Shown: one piece after another, positions 8,161 to 17,128 of the stretch
Layout of the letters: the number at the start of each line of letters is the position of its first letter
Position numbering within the stretch: the stretch's first letter is position 1
Source: DASWNP01 sp036399175
GTDB taxonomy: Bacteria; Acidobacteriota; Blastocatellia; Pyrinomonadales; Pyrinomonadaceae
DNA: 64,000 nt
Direction: 5' to 3'
NCBI GenBank assembly: GCA_036399175.1
Contig: DASWNP010000015.1
Coordinates: 1 to 64,000, forward strand
Notes under the pieces: model-generated
Seen by the model: only the letters and a program-made list of their open reading frames with translations
Told to the model about the DNA's origin: nothing
Databases searched by the model: none
Program-made: the position numbers and the translations under genes

Positions 8161-8988
8161 TCATGTGAGCCATTGGAGCACGTCGTCGCTGCTGGTCGGC
8201 GTGCCGCCGACGACGCGTATGAAGTAGTCTTCGAGGGAGATGGAGGCGGCGCGCCCGTCGCTCTTTTCGTCTTCGAGGGCGATGCCTCTGCGCAGCTCGT
8301 AGAGCGCGCCGGAGGCGACGAGGCGACCCTTTGAGATGATGGCGATGTCGGTGCAGAGGCGTTCGACTATCTCAAGCACGTGCGAGGTGAGGAAGACGGT
8401 GAGGCCGCGCGCGGTGAGGCGCGAGAGCAAATCTTTGAGCGTGCGCGAGGCGATGGCATCGACGCCCTCGAAGGGCTCGTCGAGAAAAAGAATCTCCGGG
8501 CGGTGAATCAACGCGCAGGCCAGCGAGAGCTTCTTCTTCATGCCGTGCGAGTATTCGACGACCAGCTTCTTAGGCTCGCCGTCAAGCTCCATCAGCGCCA
8601 GCAGCTCGCGCCCGCGCTCAAGGATTTCGGCGCGCGTGAGGCCGTACATCCGACCCGTGAACGTGAGCATTTCCATGCCGGTCAGGCGCTCGAAGAGGTT
8701 CAGGTCTTCGGGCACGACGCCGATTCGACGTTTGACTTCGAGCGGCTCGGCTTCGAGGTCTCTGCCGAGCACGCGGACGCGCCCGCTCGTCGGCGCGAGC
8801 AAGCCCGTGAGCATCTTGATGGTCGTCGATTTGCCCGCTCCGTTCGGGCCGAGGAAGCCGAAGAACTGCCCGCGCTCGATGCGCAGGTTGACACAATCGA
8901 CCGCCGTGAAATCGCCGAAGCGGCGGACTAAATCGACGGTCTCGACCGCCGGAGCACGCGCGTTCTCTGTCGGGGCGACGTTTTCCAT
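8161..8988 (-). CDS. ABC transporter ATP-binding protein (ABC-2 type)
   Basis: This 275-residue cytoplasmic ATPase has a Walker A motif GPNGAGKST (G47-T55), a signature YSHGMKKKLSLA and a Walker B EILFLDEPFEG. The H-loop histidine lies in LTSHVLE. The signature has SHG where the usual form is SGG, which is common in CcmA/DrrA-like ABC-2 ATPases. Such proteins drive export of drugs, lipids or polysaccharides together with an ABC-2 permease. No permease gene is adjacent: a YfhO protein is divergent on one side and an MFS carrier convergent on the other. The partner must be encoded elsewhere. Confidence 0.9.
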   Translation of the reverse strand: MENVAPTENARAPAVETVDLVRRFGDFTAVDCVNLRIERGQFFGFLGPNGAGKSTTIKMLTGLLAPTSGRVRVLGRDLEAEPLEVKRRIGVVPEDLNLFERLTGMEMLTFTGRMYGLTRAEILERGRELLALMELDGEPKKLVVEYSHGMKKKLSLACALIHRPEILFLDEPFEGVDAIASRTLKDLLSRLTARGLTVFLTSHVLEIVERLCTDIAIISKGRLVASGALYELRRGIALEDEKSDGRAASISLEDYFIRVVGGTPTSSDDVLQWLT

Positions 8989-9199
8989 ATCAACCTTTGT
9001 ACGCGCCGCCCGCGCCGACGGTCAAGCAGGCGCTCGCTCGAAAGTTTCGACAAAGCCCGCGCTCCCCGCACAGGATGTCGTTAAGCTTGTCGAGTATAAA
9101 TCTTGAATTTCTCAGGATGATGTTTATGATACTCGCACACGAGCCTTCTCTTAATCCGTTCGCGCAGGAAAGCTTGCTGCCGACCTTCGGACTGAGCCG

Positions 9200-11356
9200 A
9201 TGAACTTAAAGAAGCTGCGCCGCCATCCGGCCGTAGAGAAAACCGGGCGACATCTGCCCGCGCTCGGCGCGCTCCTGGCGCTGCATCTGGCAATCTTCGC
9301 GCGGCTGATTTTTCAGTCGTGGGAGGAAGTGCCCTACGCGATTATTCCTTTCGATTTCACGCACCAGTATTCGCCCTGGCTGGTCTACATCGGCGACTGT
9401 TTAAAGTCGGGCATCTTTCCCCTGTGGGTTCCTTACGTCGGCGGCGGCACGCCCTTCTTCATCAACCCGCAGAGCCAGCTCTACTCGCCCCTGACGCTCG
9501 TCGTCGGCTCGACCATCGGCTACACGCACCGCGCGACGCAGTTGCAGACCCTCTTCACAATCTTCTTCGGCGGCGTCGGCTCTTACTTTCTCTCCTACAC
9601 GCTCTGGCGCAGCCGCTTTGCCGGCGTCTTTACGGCCATCTGCTATACCTTCACGAGCGCAGTGTTCGGCAACCTCGAACACATGACCATCACCAACTCG
9701 ACCTCGCTCGCGCCCTGGCTCTTTCTGGCGACGACGCTGGCCGCGCGGATTGGCGCGCGTTGGAGCTACCCGGCGCTGGCCTTCCTCATCTACTTCCTGA
9801 TTACGAGCGGTTATCCGGGCGTCATCATCATGCTGCTCCTCTGGCTGCTTCTTTACACGCTCTATCTCGTCAATCAACAGCCGGGCGCGTACAGAACGAA
9901 AGTGCGCGCCCTCGTGCCCTTCGCTCTCGCGTGGCTGCTCGGACTTTTTCTGGCGGGCGCGCATTGGATTTCGATTGTCGCTTACAGAAAGGAGTTCACG
10001 CGCGGCGCGTCGCCTCTGAGTCTGGAAGAGGCGCTGCTCGGCGGCCATCTCTTCTTCAAGAATCTGCTGGGCATCTTTTTTCTGTTTATGACTGAGCATC
10101 CGCCTGCGGGAGACAACAGCGACATCTCGATGCGGGGCGTCTATTTCGGCGCGCTCGCTCTGCCGCTCGCGTTCGCCGCGCTGCTTCTGATTAAAGAGCG
10201 CATCACGGGCGCGCTGCTCTTTCTTTCGGCGGGAAGTTTGTTGATGGCAGGCGGCGGCATGTTCTTCGGTCGCGTCGCGCTGCACATCCTGCTTCCAGTC
10301 CTGAACATGTCGCGCTTCCCTTCGGCTGACAGCCGCGCCCTGATGGTTCTGGGGCTGGCGCTTCTGGCCGGTGGCGGGGCGATGCTTCTCGGCGGCGGCG
10401 ACCGCCCGCAGGCGCGCTCGCTCGTCCTGCGCTCGACCCTGGCGCTGCTCGTCCTCTTCGTCGTCTCTCTCTTCGCCCTGCGAAATCTCTACGACGAGCA
10501 TGCCTACAGAGACGTGGTGCTCAACTACGTGACGCTGGAGATTATCCTCGTCGGGCTGGCCGTGCTCGCTCTTAAAATCTTTTCGGGGCGGACGCTGCTC
10601 ATCTGGCTGGCGGCGCTCGTCGCAATCGAAGCCGGGACTTGCGTGCTCGCCAATATGAAGATTGTCGGTGCGCCGACGTGGGGCGGCGATTACCGCGCCA
10701 GGCGCGCACGACATCGACGCGCCTTTACGCCCGAAGCGGCCAACGAGCCGCGCATCGCGGGCAAACCCGGCCTGATTGACGAGGCTTCAGGGCAGGCGTA
10801 CATGCAGAAGAATTTCTATCTCTCGGAGTACAACCCGCTCCGGCTTCTGCGTTTTCAGCGCGTCATCGAAAACGGCTTCGAGGGTTGGATGACCAACGGC
10901 AGAAGAGTCGTCGCGCTTGCGCCCGACAGCCAGCCGCAGACCTACGCGGACTTCGAGCCGCTCGCCCAGCCCGTCGATTACGTTATCAACTCATACACGC
11001 CCAACCGGGTCGTCTACCGAATCAAACTCCCGCAGGACTCTCTGCTCGTCTTCAACGAGATAAACTTCCCCGGCTGGCAGGCGACCATCGACGGGAGGAG
11101 CGCCAGCATAAGCGAAGTCGGCGGAGGTCTGCGCAGCATGAGGGTCGTAGGCGGCGAACACACGATTGTCACCACGTTTCGCCCCGCGTGGTTCTACAGA
11201 GGGCTCTACGTCTCTCTCATCGCCGCGCTGCTCTTTCTCGCCTGGCTCGCTCTCCTCTTTAACCGCGCGCGACGCGAACGCCGCCGCGACCATCCGAACG
11301 AGTCGCAGCACGAAGCGCAGGAAAGCCGGTCGCTGGAAGAAACGCCCGCCTCTTGA
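9200..11356 (+). CDS. YfhO-family polytopic membrane protein
   Basis: This 718-residue protein has a cytoplasmic N-terminus, about 11-13 membrane helices up to about residue 480, a periplasmic C-terminal region and a last helix near residue 680. YfhO proteins are GT-C-like membrane enzymes; in Gram-positives they act in glycosylation of surface polymers. Family signs are PFDFTHQYSPW and LWVPYVGGGTPFF near the N-terminus, and a C-terminal block with NEINFPGWQATIDG followed by GGEHTIVTTFRP. A second, longer YfhO protein lies at 55349-58375 within the glycan locus. The function here is inferred from family only. The start ATG overlaps the stop of a tiny unsupported reading frame. Confidence 0.85.
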   Translation: MNLKKLRRHPAVEKTGRHLPALGALLALHLAIFARLIFQSWEEVPYAIIPFDFTHQYSPWLVYIGDCLKSGIFPLWVPYVGGGTPFFINPQSQLYSPLTLVVGSTIGYTHRATQLQTLFTIFFGGVGSYFLSYTLWRSRFAGVFTAICYTFTSAVFGNLEHMTITNSTSLAPWLFLATTLAARIGARWSYPALAFLIYFLITSGYPGVIIMLLLWLLLYTLYLVNQQPGAYRTKVRALVPFALAWLLGLFLAGAHWISIVAYRKEFTRGASPLSLEEALLGGHLFFKNLLGIFFLFMTEHPPAGDNSDISMRGVYFGALALPLAFAALLLIKERITGALLFLSAGSLLMAGGGMFFGRVALHILLPVLNMSRFPSADSRALMVLGLALLAGGGAMLLGGGDRPQARSLVLRSTLALLVLFVVSLFALRNLYDEHAYRDVVLNYVTLEIILVGLAVLALKIFSGRTLLIWLAALVAIEAGTCVLANMKIVGAPTWGGDYRARRARHRRAFTPEAANEPRIAGKPGLIDEASGQAYMQKNFYLSEYNPLRLLRFQRVIENGFEGWMTNGRRVVALAPDSQPQTYADFEPLAQPVDYVINSYTPNRVVYRIKLPQDSLLVFNEINFPGWQATIDGRSASISEVGGGLRSMRVVGGEHTIVTTFRPAWFYRGLYVSLIAALLFLAWLALLFNRARRERRRDHPNESQHEAQESRSLEETPAS

Positions 11357-11439
11357 TGTTTACCAACGCATCCGGGTCGCTCGTCCGCTCTTGAAATGAA
11401 GCTCTCACAAGTTTCATAATCCCGGTTCAGGAGAAAAAC

Positions 11440-11715
11440 ATGAGCGAAGAACCTACAAAGCATTTGCAGAACGGCGATGTGAAACTGATTCTCGCGCGCC
11501 TCGACTCCATCGACGGACGGCTAGGCTCGCTTGAGGAAAAAGTTGAGCGGCGCTTACAGGAGACGCGCCCCATCTGGGAAGCCGTGCTTGAGCAGTTGAA
11601 AGAGCTAACCTCGCGGATGTCGAAAGTTGAGGAGTGGCTGTCTGGAGTGGAGAAGGAGAACAAAGATTTCCGGCGGATGTTTCGCTCGACATTCTCAGAC
11701 CTCTCGCGGGTGTAG
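11440..11715 (+). CDS. Small coiled-coil protein, unknown function
   Basis: This 91-residue, highly charged protein has heptad-like spacing of Leu/Ile/Met over most of its length (LDSIDGRLGSLEEKVERRL, then LKELTSRMSKVEEWL), which suggests one long coiled coil. It has no signal peptide or membrane helix. A ribosome site (AGGAG) precedes the ATG. After the TAG stop at 11713-11715 the same frame stays open for 17 codons with the same character (EDLEERIDRIEGS) until another TAG at 11767-11769, so the gene may have lost its last turn to a nonsense change, or the TAG may be read through. I recognise no family with certainty. Confidence 0.6.
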   Translation: MSEEPTKHLQNGDVKLILARLDSIDGRLGSLEEKVERRLQETRPIWEAVLEQLKELTSRMSKVEEWLSGVEKENKDFRRMFRSTFSDLSRV

Positions 11716-11818
11716 GAAGACCTCGAAGAGCGAATTGATAGAATCGAGGGTAGCAAGGTCTCACCATAGGGCTTCCTCACCTGTTGCGTCTAATCTAAAA
11801 GTCTGAAGGAGAACGGTA

Positions 11819-13579
11819 ATGCCTCGCATATTCGGTCGAAAGAGCCGCGCTCTTTTCTGGCTCGCTTTAATCTCGTCTGTTTTGACGAGCTGGCTCGCGC
11901 CGCGCGCCGAAGCTACTGTCGCCGGAGCGCAGTCTGAAGTCAGGTTCACTTTCAGCGCGAGTTACTACAGGGTTTCCGAAGGCGATAAGAGCGTGACGAT
12001 TACGGTCGTGCGTTCGGGCGATTTGGGAAGTGAAGCGACGGTCGAATATCAGGCGAGCAACGGCTATCTTTTCGCCAGAGGCTGCGCCTACCTCGCATGG
12101 GTCGGCACGGCCACGCCCGACTCCGACTATGCGTGGGTGAGAGGCACGCTTCGTTTCGCGCCGGGCGAGTCGAGCAAAACGTTTCAGGTGGCGATAATCG
12201 ACGATGCGCAGATAGAAGCGCGCGAGCCCGAGACAATCTTCCTCTCGCTCGATTTCTCTGCGAGCGCGCCCGAGCAGAGCAGCGCATGCTTCGGCAGCAC
12301 CTCCACAATCTACATCCACGACAACGACCCCGACGCCGCCCCCACGCCGACGCCGGTGATTACCACGAGCCCCAAGATAGCCTTCTTCACCAACCGCGAC
12401 GGTAACTACGAGATTTACTCGATGGACGAGGACGGCAGCAATCCCAGACGCCTGACCGACACCCTCTCCTCCGAGGGACATCCTGCATGGTCGCCCGACG
12501 GCAAGGCGATAGCTTTCGTCAGCGATCGCGACGGCGGGCTCGGCATCTACGTCATGCAGGCCGACGGCTCGAACCAGACCAAACTCTTCAGCGGCGGCAT
12601 CGAGGTGCGCGACCCCGCGTGGTCGCCCGACGGCTCTCGTATCGCCTTCGTCGGCACGCGCAGCGGCTACAGCTACGAAATCTTTGTAATCAACACCGAC
12701 GGCAGCGGGCAGGTGAATCTGACCAACAATCTCGGCGAGGATTTCCAACCCGCATGGTCGCCCGACGGCAAGCAGATTGCCTTCACGAGCCGACGCGAGA
12801 ACGGAACTTTCAGCGTCTACGTGATGAACTCGGACGGCTCGAACCCGAGAAGAATCGTCGCCGAATACAGCCGCGACCCCGCCTGGTCGCCCGACGGCAA
12901 ACAGATAGCCTTCGTCGCCAATGGCGAGCAATCCGGCAGCAGCATCTACGTTGTGAACACCGACGGCAGCAATCGCAGACTCCTGAGCGGCAATCAGCCC
13001 TACACCTTCAACGTGAACCCCGCGTGGTCGCCCGACGGCAAACGGATAGCCTTCGCCAGCAACCGCGACGGCTATCCCTTCAACTACGAAATCTACTCGA
13101 TGAACGCCGACGGCTCGAATCCACTGCGACTCACCAACAACCCCGCGCACGAAGGCATCCCCGCGTGGCAGCCTCGGATAGCGCCGCCTTCATCCGCCGT
13201 CCCACGTCTGCTCACCGAGGCCAATTCGAGCCGCGCCGTCGCGCTCGAGTCCGTCACATGGGTGCTCGACCCCTTCTCCGTCGTCTCGAACTGGAACCTG
13301 AGCCCCGACCGCCGCACGCGCGTCATCCTCTTCGCTTCCAACCTGACGACTACCGCCACCGGCGACATCTCCGTTCAGGCCGAAGACTCGAATGGTCGCG
13401 TCTATCAACTTCCGGTCGAGCACGTCGAGCGTGTGCCCGGCTTCGACTGGCTGACGCAGATAAACGTCCGCTTGGCCGAAGAGCTATCCGGCATCGACTA
13501 CGTCTGGGTGAGTCTCAACGTCCGGGGCTCGGTCAGCAACAAAGCGGTCGTTACTCTTCGCGCGAAGGGGAACAATTGA
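11819..13579 (+). CDS. Secreted Calx-beta and TolB-like beta-propeller protein
   Basis: This 586-residue exported protein begins with a signal peptide (basic MPRIFGRKSR, hydrophobic core, cleavage near APRAEA). A Calx-beta domain spans about residues 42-175 and ends in the typical YIHDNDPD. It is followed by a Pro/Thr linker and six or seven TolB/PD40-type repeats (IAFFTNRDGNYEIYSMDEDG, then many copies of AWSPDGK with IAF), which should fold as a beta-propeller. The C-terminal about 130 residues form an extra beta-rich region. Calx-beta domains often bind calcium, and TolB propellers bind proteins; no enzyme site is seen. The start has AAGGAGA upstream. A strong hairpin follows the stop. Confidence 0.88.
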   Translation: MPRIFGRKSRALFWLALISSVLTSWLAPRAEATVAGAQSEVRFTFSASYYRVSEGDKSVTITVVRSGDLGSEATVEYQASNGYLFARGCAYLAWVGTATPDSDYAWVRGTLRFAPGESSKTFQVAIIDDAQIEAREPETIFLSLDFSASAPEQSSACFGSTSTIYIHDNDPDAAPTPTPVITTSPKIAFFTNRDGNYEIYSMDEDGSNPRRLTDTLSSEGHPAWSPDGKAIAFVSDRDGGLGIYVMQADGSNQTKLFSGGIEVRDPAWSPDGSRIAFVGTRSGYSYEIFVINTDGSGQVNLTNNLGEDFQPAWSPDGKQIAFTSRRENGTFSVYVMNSDGSNPRRIVAEYSRDPAWSPDGKQIAFVANGEQSGSSIYVVNTDGSNRRLLSGNQPYTFNVNPAWSPDGKRIAFASNRDGYPFNYEIYSMNADGSNPLRLTNNPAHEGIPAWQPRIAPPSSAVPRLLTEANSSRAVALESVTWVLDPFSVVSNWNLSPDRRTRVILFASNLTTTATGDISVQAEDSNGRVYQLPVEHVERVPGFDWLTQINVRLAEELSGIDYVWVSLNVRGSVSNKAVVTLRAKGNN

Positions 13580-13617
13580 TAAACGCGGCTGCGCACCTTC
13601 ACGCAAACAATCATCCC

Positions 13618-13665
13618 GCTTAAACGAAAAGGGCTGACCTTGTGGTCAGCCCTTTTCGTTTAAGC
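13618..13665. terminator. Bidirectional hairpin terminator
   Basis: Two perfectly complementary 22-base arms (13618-13639 and 13644-13665) enclose the loop TTGT. It lies between the convergent ends of the Calx-beta gene and the phosphodiesterase gene. The outer stem holds AAAAG/CTTTT, so T-rich runs occur in both directions. Confidence 0.88.
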
Positions 13666-13697
13666 ACGCTGAGCATCGAAGAGATTTCGCGTCCGCG

Positions 13698-15113
13698 CTA
13701 TTCGCGCAGGAGCGGGCGGGCTTCGTTAGCGCGGACGAACGGGGGAAGATTTCGATGAGTGCTCATCAGGAAGGCCGTCGTGCTTGGGCGCAGGGCGTTG
13801 CCGTGCGTGGCGCGCAATCGGGCGAGCCGGCTGAAGAGCGACGCGCCGTAGTAGTAGCCGTCATGAAGGCTAAGGAGCAGGTCGGCGGTGTGTTGCACGC
13901 GCGGCGCGTGCAGTGCGTCGAAGAGATTTGCGAGCGGGTCTGGGTAGATGTGCCGGGCGGTGCGCTCAAGCCAGTCGGTGTCGGAGGCGAAGCCGCGTTC
14001 GTCAAGGCGTCCTTCGTGCTGTAGGTCAGCGACGACGCCGGAAAGTTGCAGAGGGTCGCCGTCGAGCTGTTCGTAGCGATAGATGAAGGGTTCTCGGTCG
14101 CCTTCCGGCTCGCCTGCATCTTCGTCGCCGCGCCTGTTTCTGTCAGAAGTCGTCTCGACGTTTTTCTTCGCGCGATGGATGCGCGCCGCGCCGCGCTCGC
14201 CTCTAACGACGACGGCCTCGGAGCCTTCACGCCGGATGCTGAAATCGACGCCTTCGAGCGTCGAGAGCGCGTCGGCGACCCCTCCGGCGTCGGTCTCTTC
14301 GGCACAGTAGAGAGCCGCGTAGCCGCAGAGGCCGAAGGCTGGAACGGCGACGCTTCGGCGACGACCTTTGCCGCGCTGGGGCGCGCTCAGATTGTCGGCG
14401 ACTTCGTAGCCTTCGGCGCGCAGGTGCGTGGCGAGGTTGATGCGCCGGTTATCCTGCAAGTTCATGCCGTGATCGGAGAAGAGGACGATTTCGGTCTCCG
14501 CGCCGCAGTGGTCTTGTATCTCTCGAAGGATGCGGTCGAGCGACTGGAGAGCGACATCGAGGCGACGCGCGCCGCGTATGTGCAGCAGCCCGTCCGTGCC
14601 TTTGAGGAAGGCGAAGAAATCTCTGTGGGCGGGCGCAGCGCGGAAGCGCTCGCGGAAGCGTCGCATGTCGGCTCGCCAGATGGTTTCGGGCGCGACGTAG
14701 ACGAGAAACTCGAAGGGCAGAGGCTCTTGATAATCAAGCTCGTCCATGTAGGACGAAGGTATTTTGTCGGGCGTGCGTCGCCCGACGTACTTACGCGCGC
14801 CGCCGCAGAGGCGTCGCTCGTCGCGGTTGAAGTAGAGGCTTTCGTAGCCGAGCGGAGCGGTCGCGCCGAGCATGGTGGAGAGCGCGACGTTGGTCATCGT
14901 CGGAAACGGCGAGAGCAGCCGCGCCGCTTCGTTGAAGCGGTCGAACAACCCGCGCGAGCGCGCCGCTTCTATTAGCTCGTGCGGCACTCCGTCCAGACAA
15001 AGCAGCAAACGGCGCGGGCGTGTCAGCCCCGCGCCGTTCGCCGCACTCTCCCCTCGAACGTTCGCCGAAGCTTCCCCGCGCTCGTACTTTCCGGCCTTGT
15101 GGTTACTTCTCAT
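13698..15113 (-). CDS. Alkaline-phosphatase-superfamily phosphodiesterase
   Basis: This 471-residue protein resembles type I phosphodiesterase/nucleotide pyrophosphatase enzymes. Metal and catalytic signs are LLCLDGVPHELI (first Asp), the nucleophile region SPFPTMTNVALSTML (Thr), and VLFSDHGMNL (Asp-His pair). No signal peptide is visible, so the site of action may be cytoplasmic. The substrate is unknown. Its ATG lies 11 bases inside the end of the upstream TPR gene, which suggests translational coupling. A terminator hairpin lies beyond the stop. Confidence 0.8.
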   Translation of the reverse strand: MRSNHKAGKYERGEASANVRGESAANGAGLTRPRRLLLCLDGVPHELIEAARSRGLFDRFNEAARLLSPFPTMTNVALSTMLGATAPLGYESLYFNRDERRLCGGARKYVGRRTPDKIPSSYMDELDYQEPLPFEFLVYVAPETIWRADMRRFRERFRAAPAHRDFFAFLKGTDGLLHIRGARRLDVALQSLDRILREIQDHCGAETEIVLFSDHGMNLQDNRRINLATHLRAEGYEVADNLSAPQRGKGRRRSVAVPAFGLCGYAALYCAEETDAGGVADALSTLEGVDFSIRREGSEAVVVRGERGAARIHRAKKNVETTSDRNRRGDEDAGEPEGDREPFIYRYEQLDGDPLQLSGVVADLQHEGRLDERGFASDTDWLERTARHIYPDPLANLFDALHAPRVQHTADLLLSLHDGYYYGASLFSRLARLRATHGNALRPSTTAFLMSTHRNLPPFVRANEARPLLRE

Positions 15114-16479
15114 TTTCGGTCTTGCTTTCGACGCCCTGCGCTTCCGTCGCGTTAGTCGTCGCCGGAGCGCCCTTCTTGAAAGGCTCGCGCAGGCCGCGCT
15201 TGGCCTCTTCGTGTGAGTCGTAGATGTTCGGACGCGCGAGCACGGCTTTGTACTGTTCGAGAGCCGCGTCGCGTTTTCCCGCGAGGTCTAGAGCCTGCGC
15301 CGCGCGCAGACGCGACATCGTCGCCAAGCCCGCTTCAGCGCCCGGCATCGCCGCGCCCGCGAGATACTGTCTGGCAGCCTGCTCCATCTGCCCGGCCTGG
15401 AAGAGCGCCTGCCCGTAGCTGAAATAAATCTGGTCGAGGGCGCGCGGCTGCGCGCTCGTTTGAGCCGCCGCCGCCTGGCCGCGTCGGGCGGGAGACGCGG
15501 CGGCGCGTTCGGGTCGGAGCAGCTCCTCGAAAATCTGGAAGGCTTCGCGCTCGGAGGCTGTCGCTGCTTGCGGGTTGGCGGCGCGCTCGACCGTCGCCTG
15601 CGAGACCAGCGCGTCGGCCACTTCGAGCTTGTAGAGGTAGTTGCGCGGATACTTCGCGCTCAACTCGCGCGCGTAGGTGAGAGCTTCGGGGAAACGCTTC
15701 TCGCGTTTGAGCAGGGCGATGAGCAGCGTCTTGGCGTCGTCCTGCGCCCACTTGCCTTCGCGCGCGACGCGTGCGAGCGTCTCCAGGCCACGCTTCTTCG
15801 AGCCGCGTATGCCGCCGACAGCCGCCATCACCTTGACGAACGGCGGAAGCGTGGCGACCACGTAGTCGTACATGCCGATGGTCACTTCGGCGTCGTGAAA
15901 CGTGGGGTCGAGCTTGACGACATCGCGGTGTCGGTCAACCGAGTCCTGACCGTCTCGCAGCGCCGACATGAAGCTGCGCTCGACGGCTCCGGCGAAAGCC
16001 GCCTTCAAGCCTTCGGTCGCGCCGAGGAAGTAGAGCGCCTCCACGTCTTTCGGGTTGCGCTTCAAGCGCGCTTCTGACAACTGCTTCGACTGCTTCGTCA
16101 ATTCACGAAACTCGGCGACGATTTTCGGGTCGGTCTTCTCCTGACTCTTGGCGTAGAAGGCTTCGGTGTTGTAGAGCGAAGCCTGAAGGCGGCGCGATTC
16201 GTTCAAGGTCTGCACCCAAAGAGTAGCGGCTAGAAACTGCGTGCCCGCGGGATGCTCCGGGTAGAGCCGCGCCAGTTCTTTGAAGCGACGACGCGCGCCC
16301 TCGTAGTCGAGACTGTAAAGCGCATCGAAGCCCTCGGCGCGCAACTGGTCGAAACGCTTCTGGTCGGCCACTGAAAGCGCCGTCGCCCCGCTCACCACGT
16401 TTCCGGCCGACTGTGCGAAACTCACCCCCGATAAAAGAAACGTGAGTAGGAACAGAAGACCAATCATCCGAACTCTCAT
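15103..16479 (-). CDS. Exported TPR-repeat protein
   Basis: This 458-residue protein has a clear signal peptide (MRVRMIGLLFLLTFLLSGV, cleavage near SFAQSAG). The mature part is alpha-helical with TPR-like helix pairs, for example DYEGARRRFKELARLYPEHP and QLKRFPEALTYARELS-like segments, which usually hold protein partners together. The ATG at 16479 is chosen because GGAGG lies upstream and it leads directly into the signal peptide; a TTG 15 bases earlier would disturb it. The gene overlaps the downstream phosphodiesterase by 11 bases. No catalytic motif is seen. Confidence 0.82.
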   Translation of the reverse strand: MRVRMIGLLFLLTFLLSGVSFAQSAGNVVSGATALSVADQKRFDQLRAEGFDALYSLDYEGARRRFKELARLYPEHPAGTQFLAATLWVQTLNESRRLQASLYNTEAFYAKSQEKTDPKIVAEFRELTKQSKQLSEARLKRNPKDVEALYFLGATEGLKAAFAGAVERSFMSALRDGQDSVDRHRDVVKLDPTFHDAEVTIGMYDYVVATLPPFVKVMAAVGGIRGSKKRGLETLARVAREGKWAQDDAKTLLIALLKREKRFPEALTYARELSAKYPRNYLYKLEVADALVSQATVERAANPQAATASEREAFQIFEELLRPERAAASPARRGQAAAAQTSAQPRALDQIYFSYGQALFQAGQMEQAARQYLAGAAMPGAEAGLATMSRLRAAQALDLAGKRDAALEQYKAVLARPNIYDSHEEAKRGLREPFKKGAPATTNATEAQGVESKTENEK

Positions 16480-16518
16480 CACAAACTCCTCCAACCGTCA
16501 TTCTCTGAAACTTGCAGC

Positions 16519-17073
16519 TCAAGGCTTGGGCGTATATTTCGGTTTGCTTCGGCATTCGATGCCGAGCAGATGAAGCCTGCCGCCCACCTTCACGTACTTC
16601 TTCGCCCTGACGGCGTCCGTGCCGTTGTCCAGCGTCACCTCGGCGACGACGTTGTCGTCCGCGTGGATGGCGTTCTCCTGAGCTTTGGGCGCGACCACGA
16701 CGCCTATCAGCATCGAATCCGCCGACTGAGACGAAAGCATCGACTCGTCCGTGTAGTAGACGCTCGCCGTAATCACCAGCTTGCTGTTCGGGAAAGGATA
16801 GGTCTTCGTCGTCAGCACCTCTTCGCCCATCGAAGGGCGAAACTCAGGAAAGAGGGTCTCTATGCCAGACAGGGCTTTCGCATCCGGCTGCGCTTTGCCG
16901 CTCTCTTCAAACTTCTCGAAAGCCTGCCGCGCCCTCTCGACATCGACCACGTAGACGTGACAAGCCTCGTTACTCTGAGAACTTTGTGAACTCTGAGCCG
17001 CCGCCTGATTTTGAGCCAGCGCCGCGACCGACAGCACGAGCACTAACAAGTTGACTGAAACGATTCTCTTCAT
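16519..17073 (-). CDS. Exported protein of unknown function
   Basis: This 184-residue protein starts with a typical signal peptide (MKRIVSVNLLVLVLSVAALA, cleavage near AQNQAAAQ). The mature part begins with a Gln/Ser-rich segment and continues with mixed alpha/beta sequence (HVYVVDVERARQAFEKFEES) and a beta-rich second half. I do not recognise a family. It follows threonine synthase on the same strand by 55 bases and precedes the exported TPR gene, so it may share their transcript. The start at 17073 is chosen because it begins the signal peptide; an upstream extension to 17148 would bury it. Confidence 0.68.
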   Translation of the reverse strand: MKRIVSVNLLVLVLSVAALAQNQAAAQSSQSSQSNEACHVYVVDVERARQAFEKFEESGKAQPDAKALSGIETLFPEFRPSMGEEVLTTKTYPFPNSKLVITASVYYTDESMLSSQSADSMLIGVVVAPKAQENAIHADDNVVAEVTLDNGTDAVRAKKYVKVGGRLHLLGIECRSKPKYTPKP

Positions 17074-17128
17074 AACTCGATTTGAAACGCCGCAGACCGA
17101 GTTATTCTTCTCTCGTCTCGGCGGACGC

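Noticed and set aside
8997..9203. Small reading frame ending at the first YfhO start (ATGA overlap)
   Set aside because: No ribosome site for its full length and no recognisable sequence; it might be a short leader peptide but cannot be supported.
13618..13665. Hairpin as a member of the heptamer family
   Set aside because: The stem is a single perfect 22-base match with no period-7 repeats or shared core, so it is an ordinary terminator. The same holds for 55221-55273.
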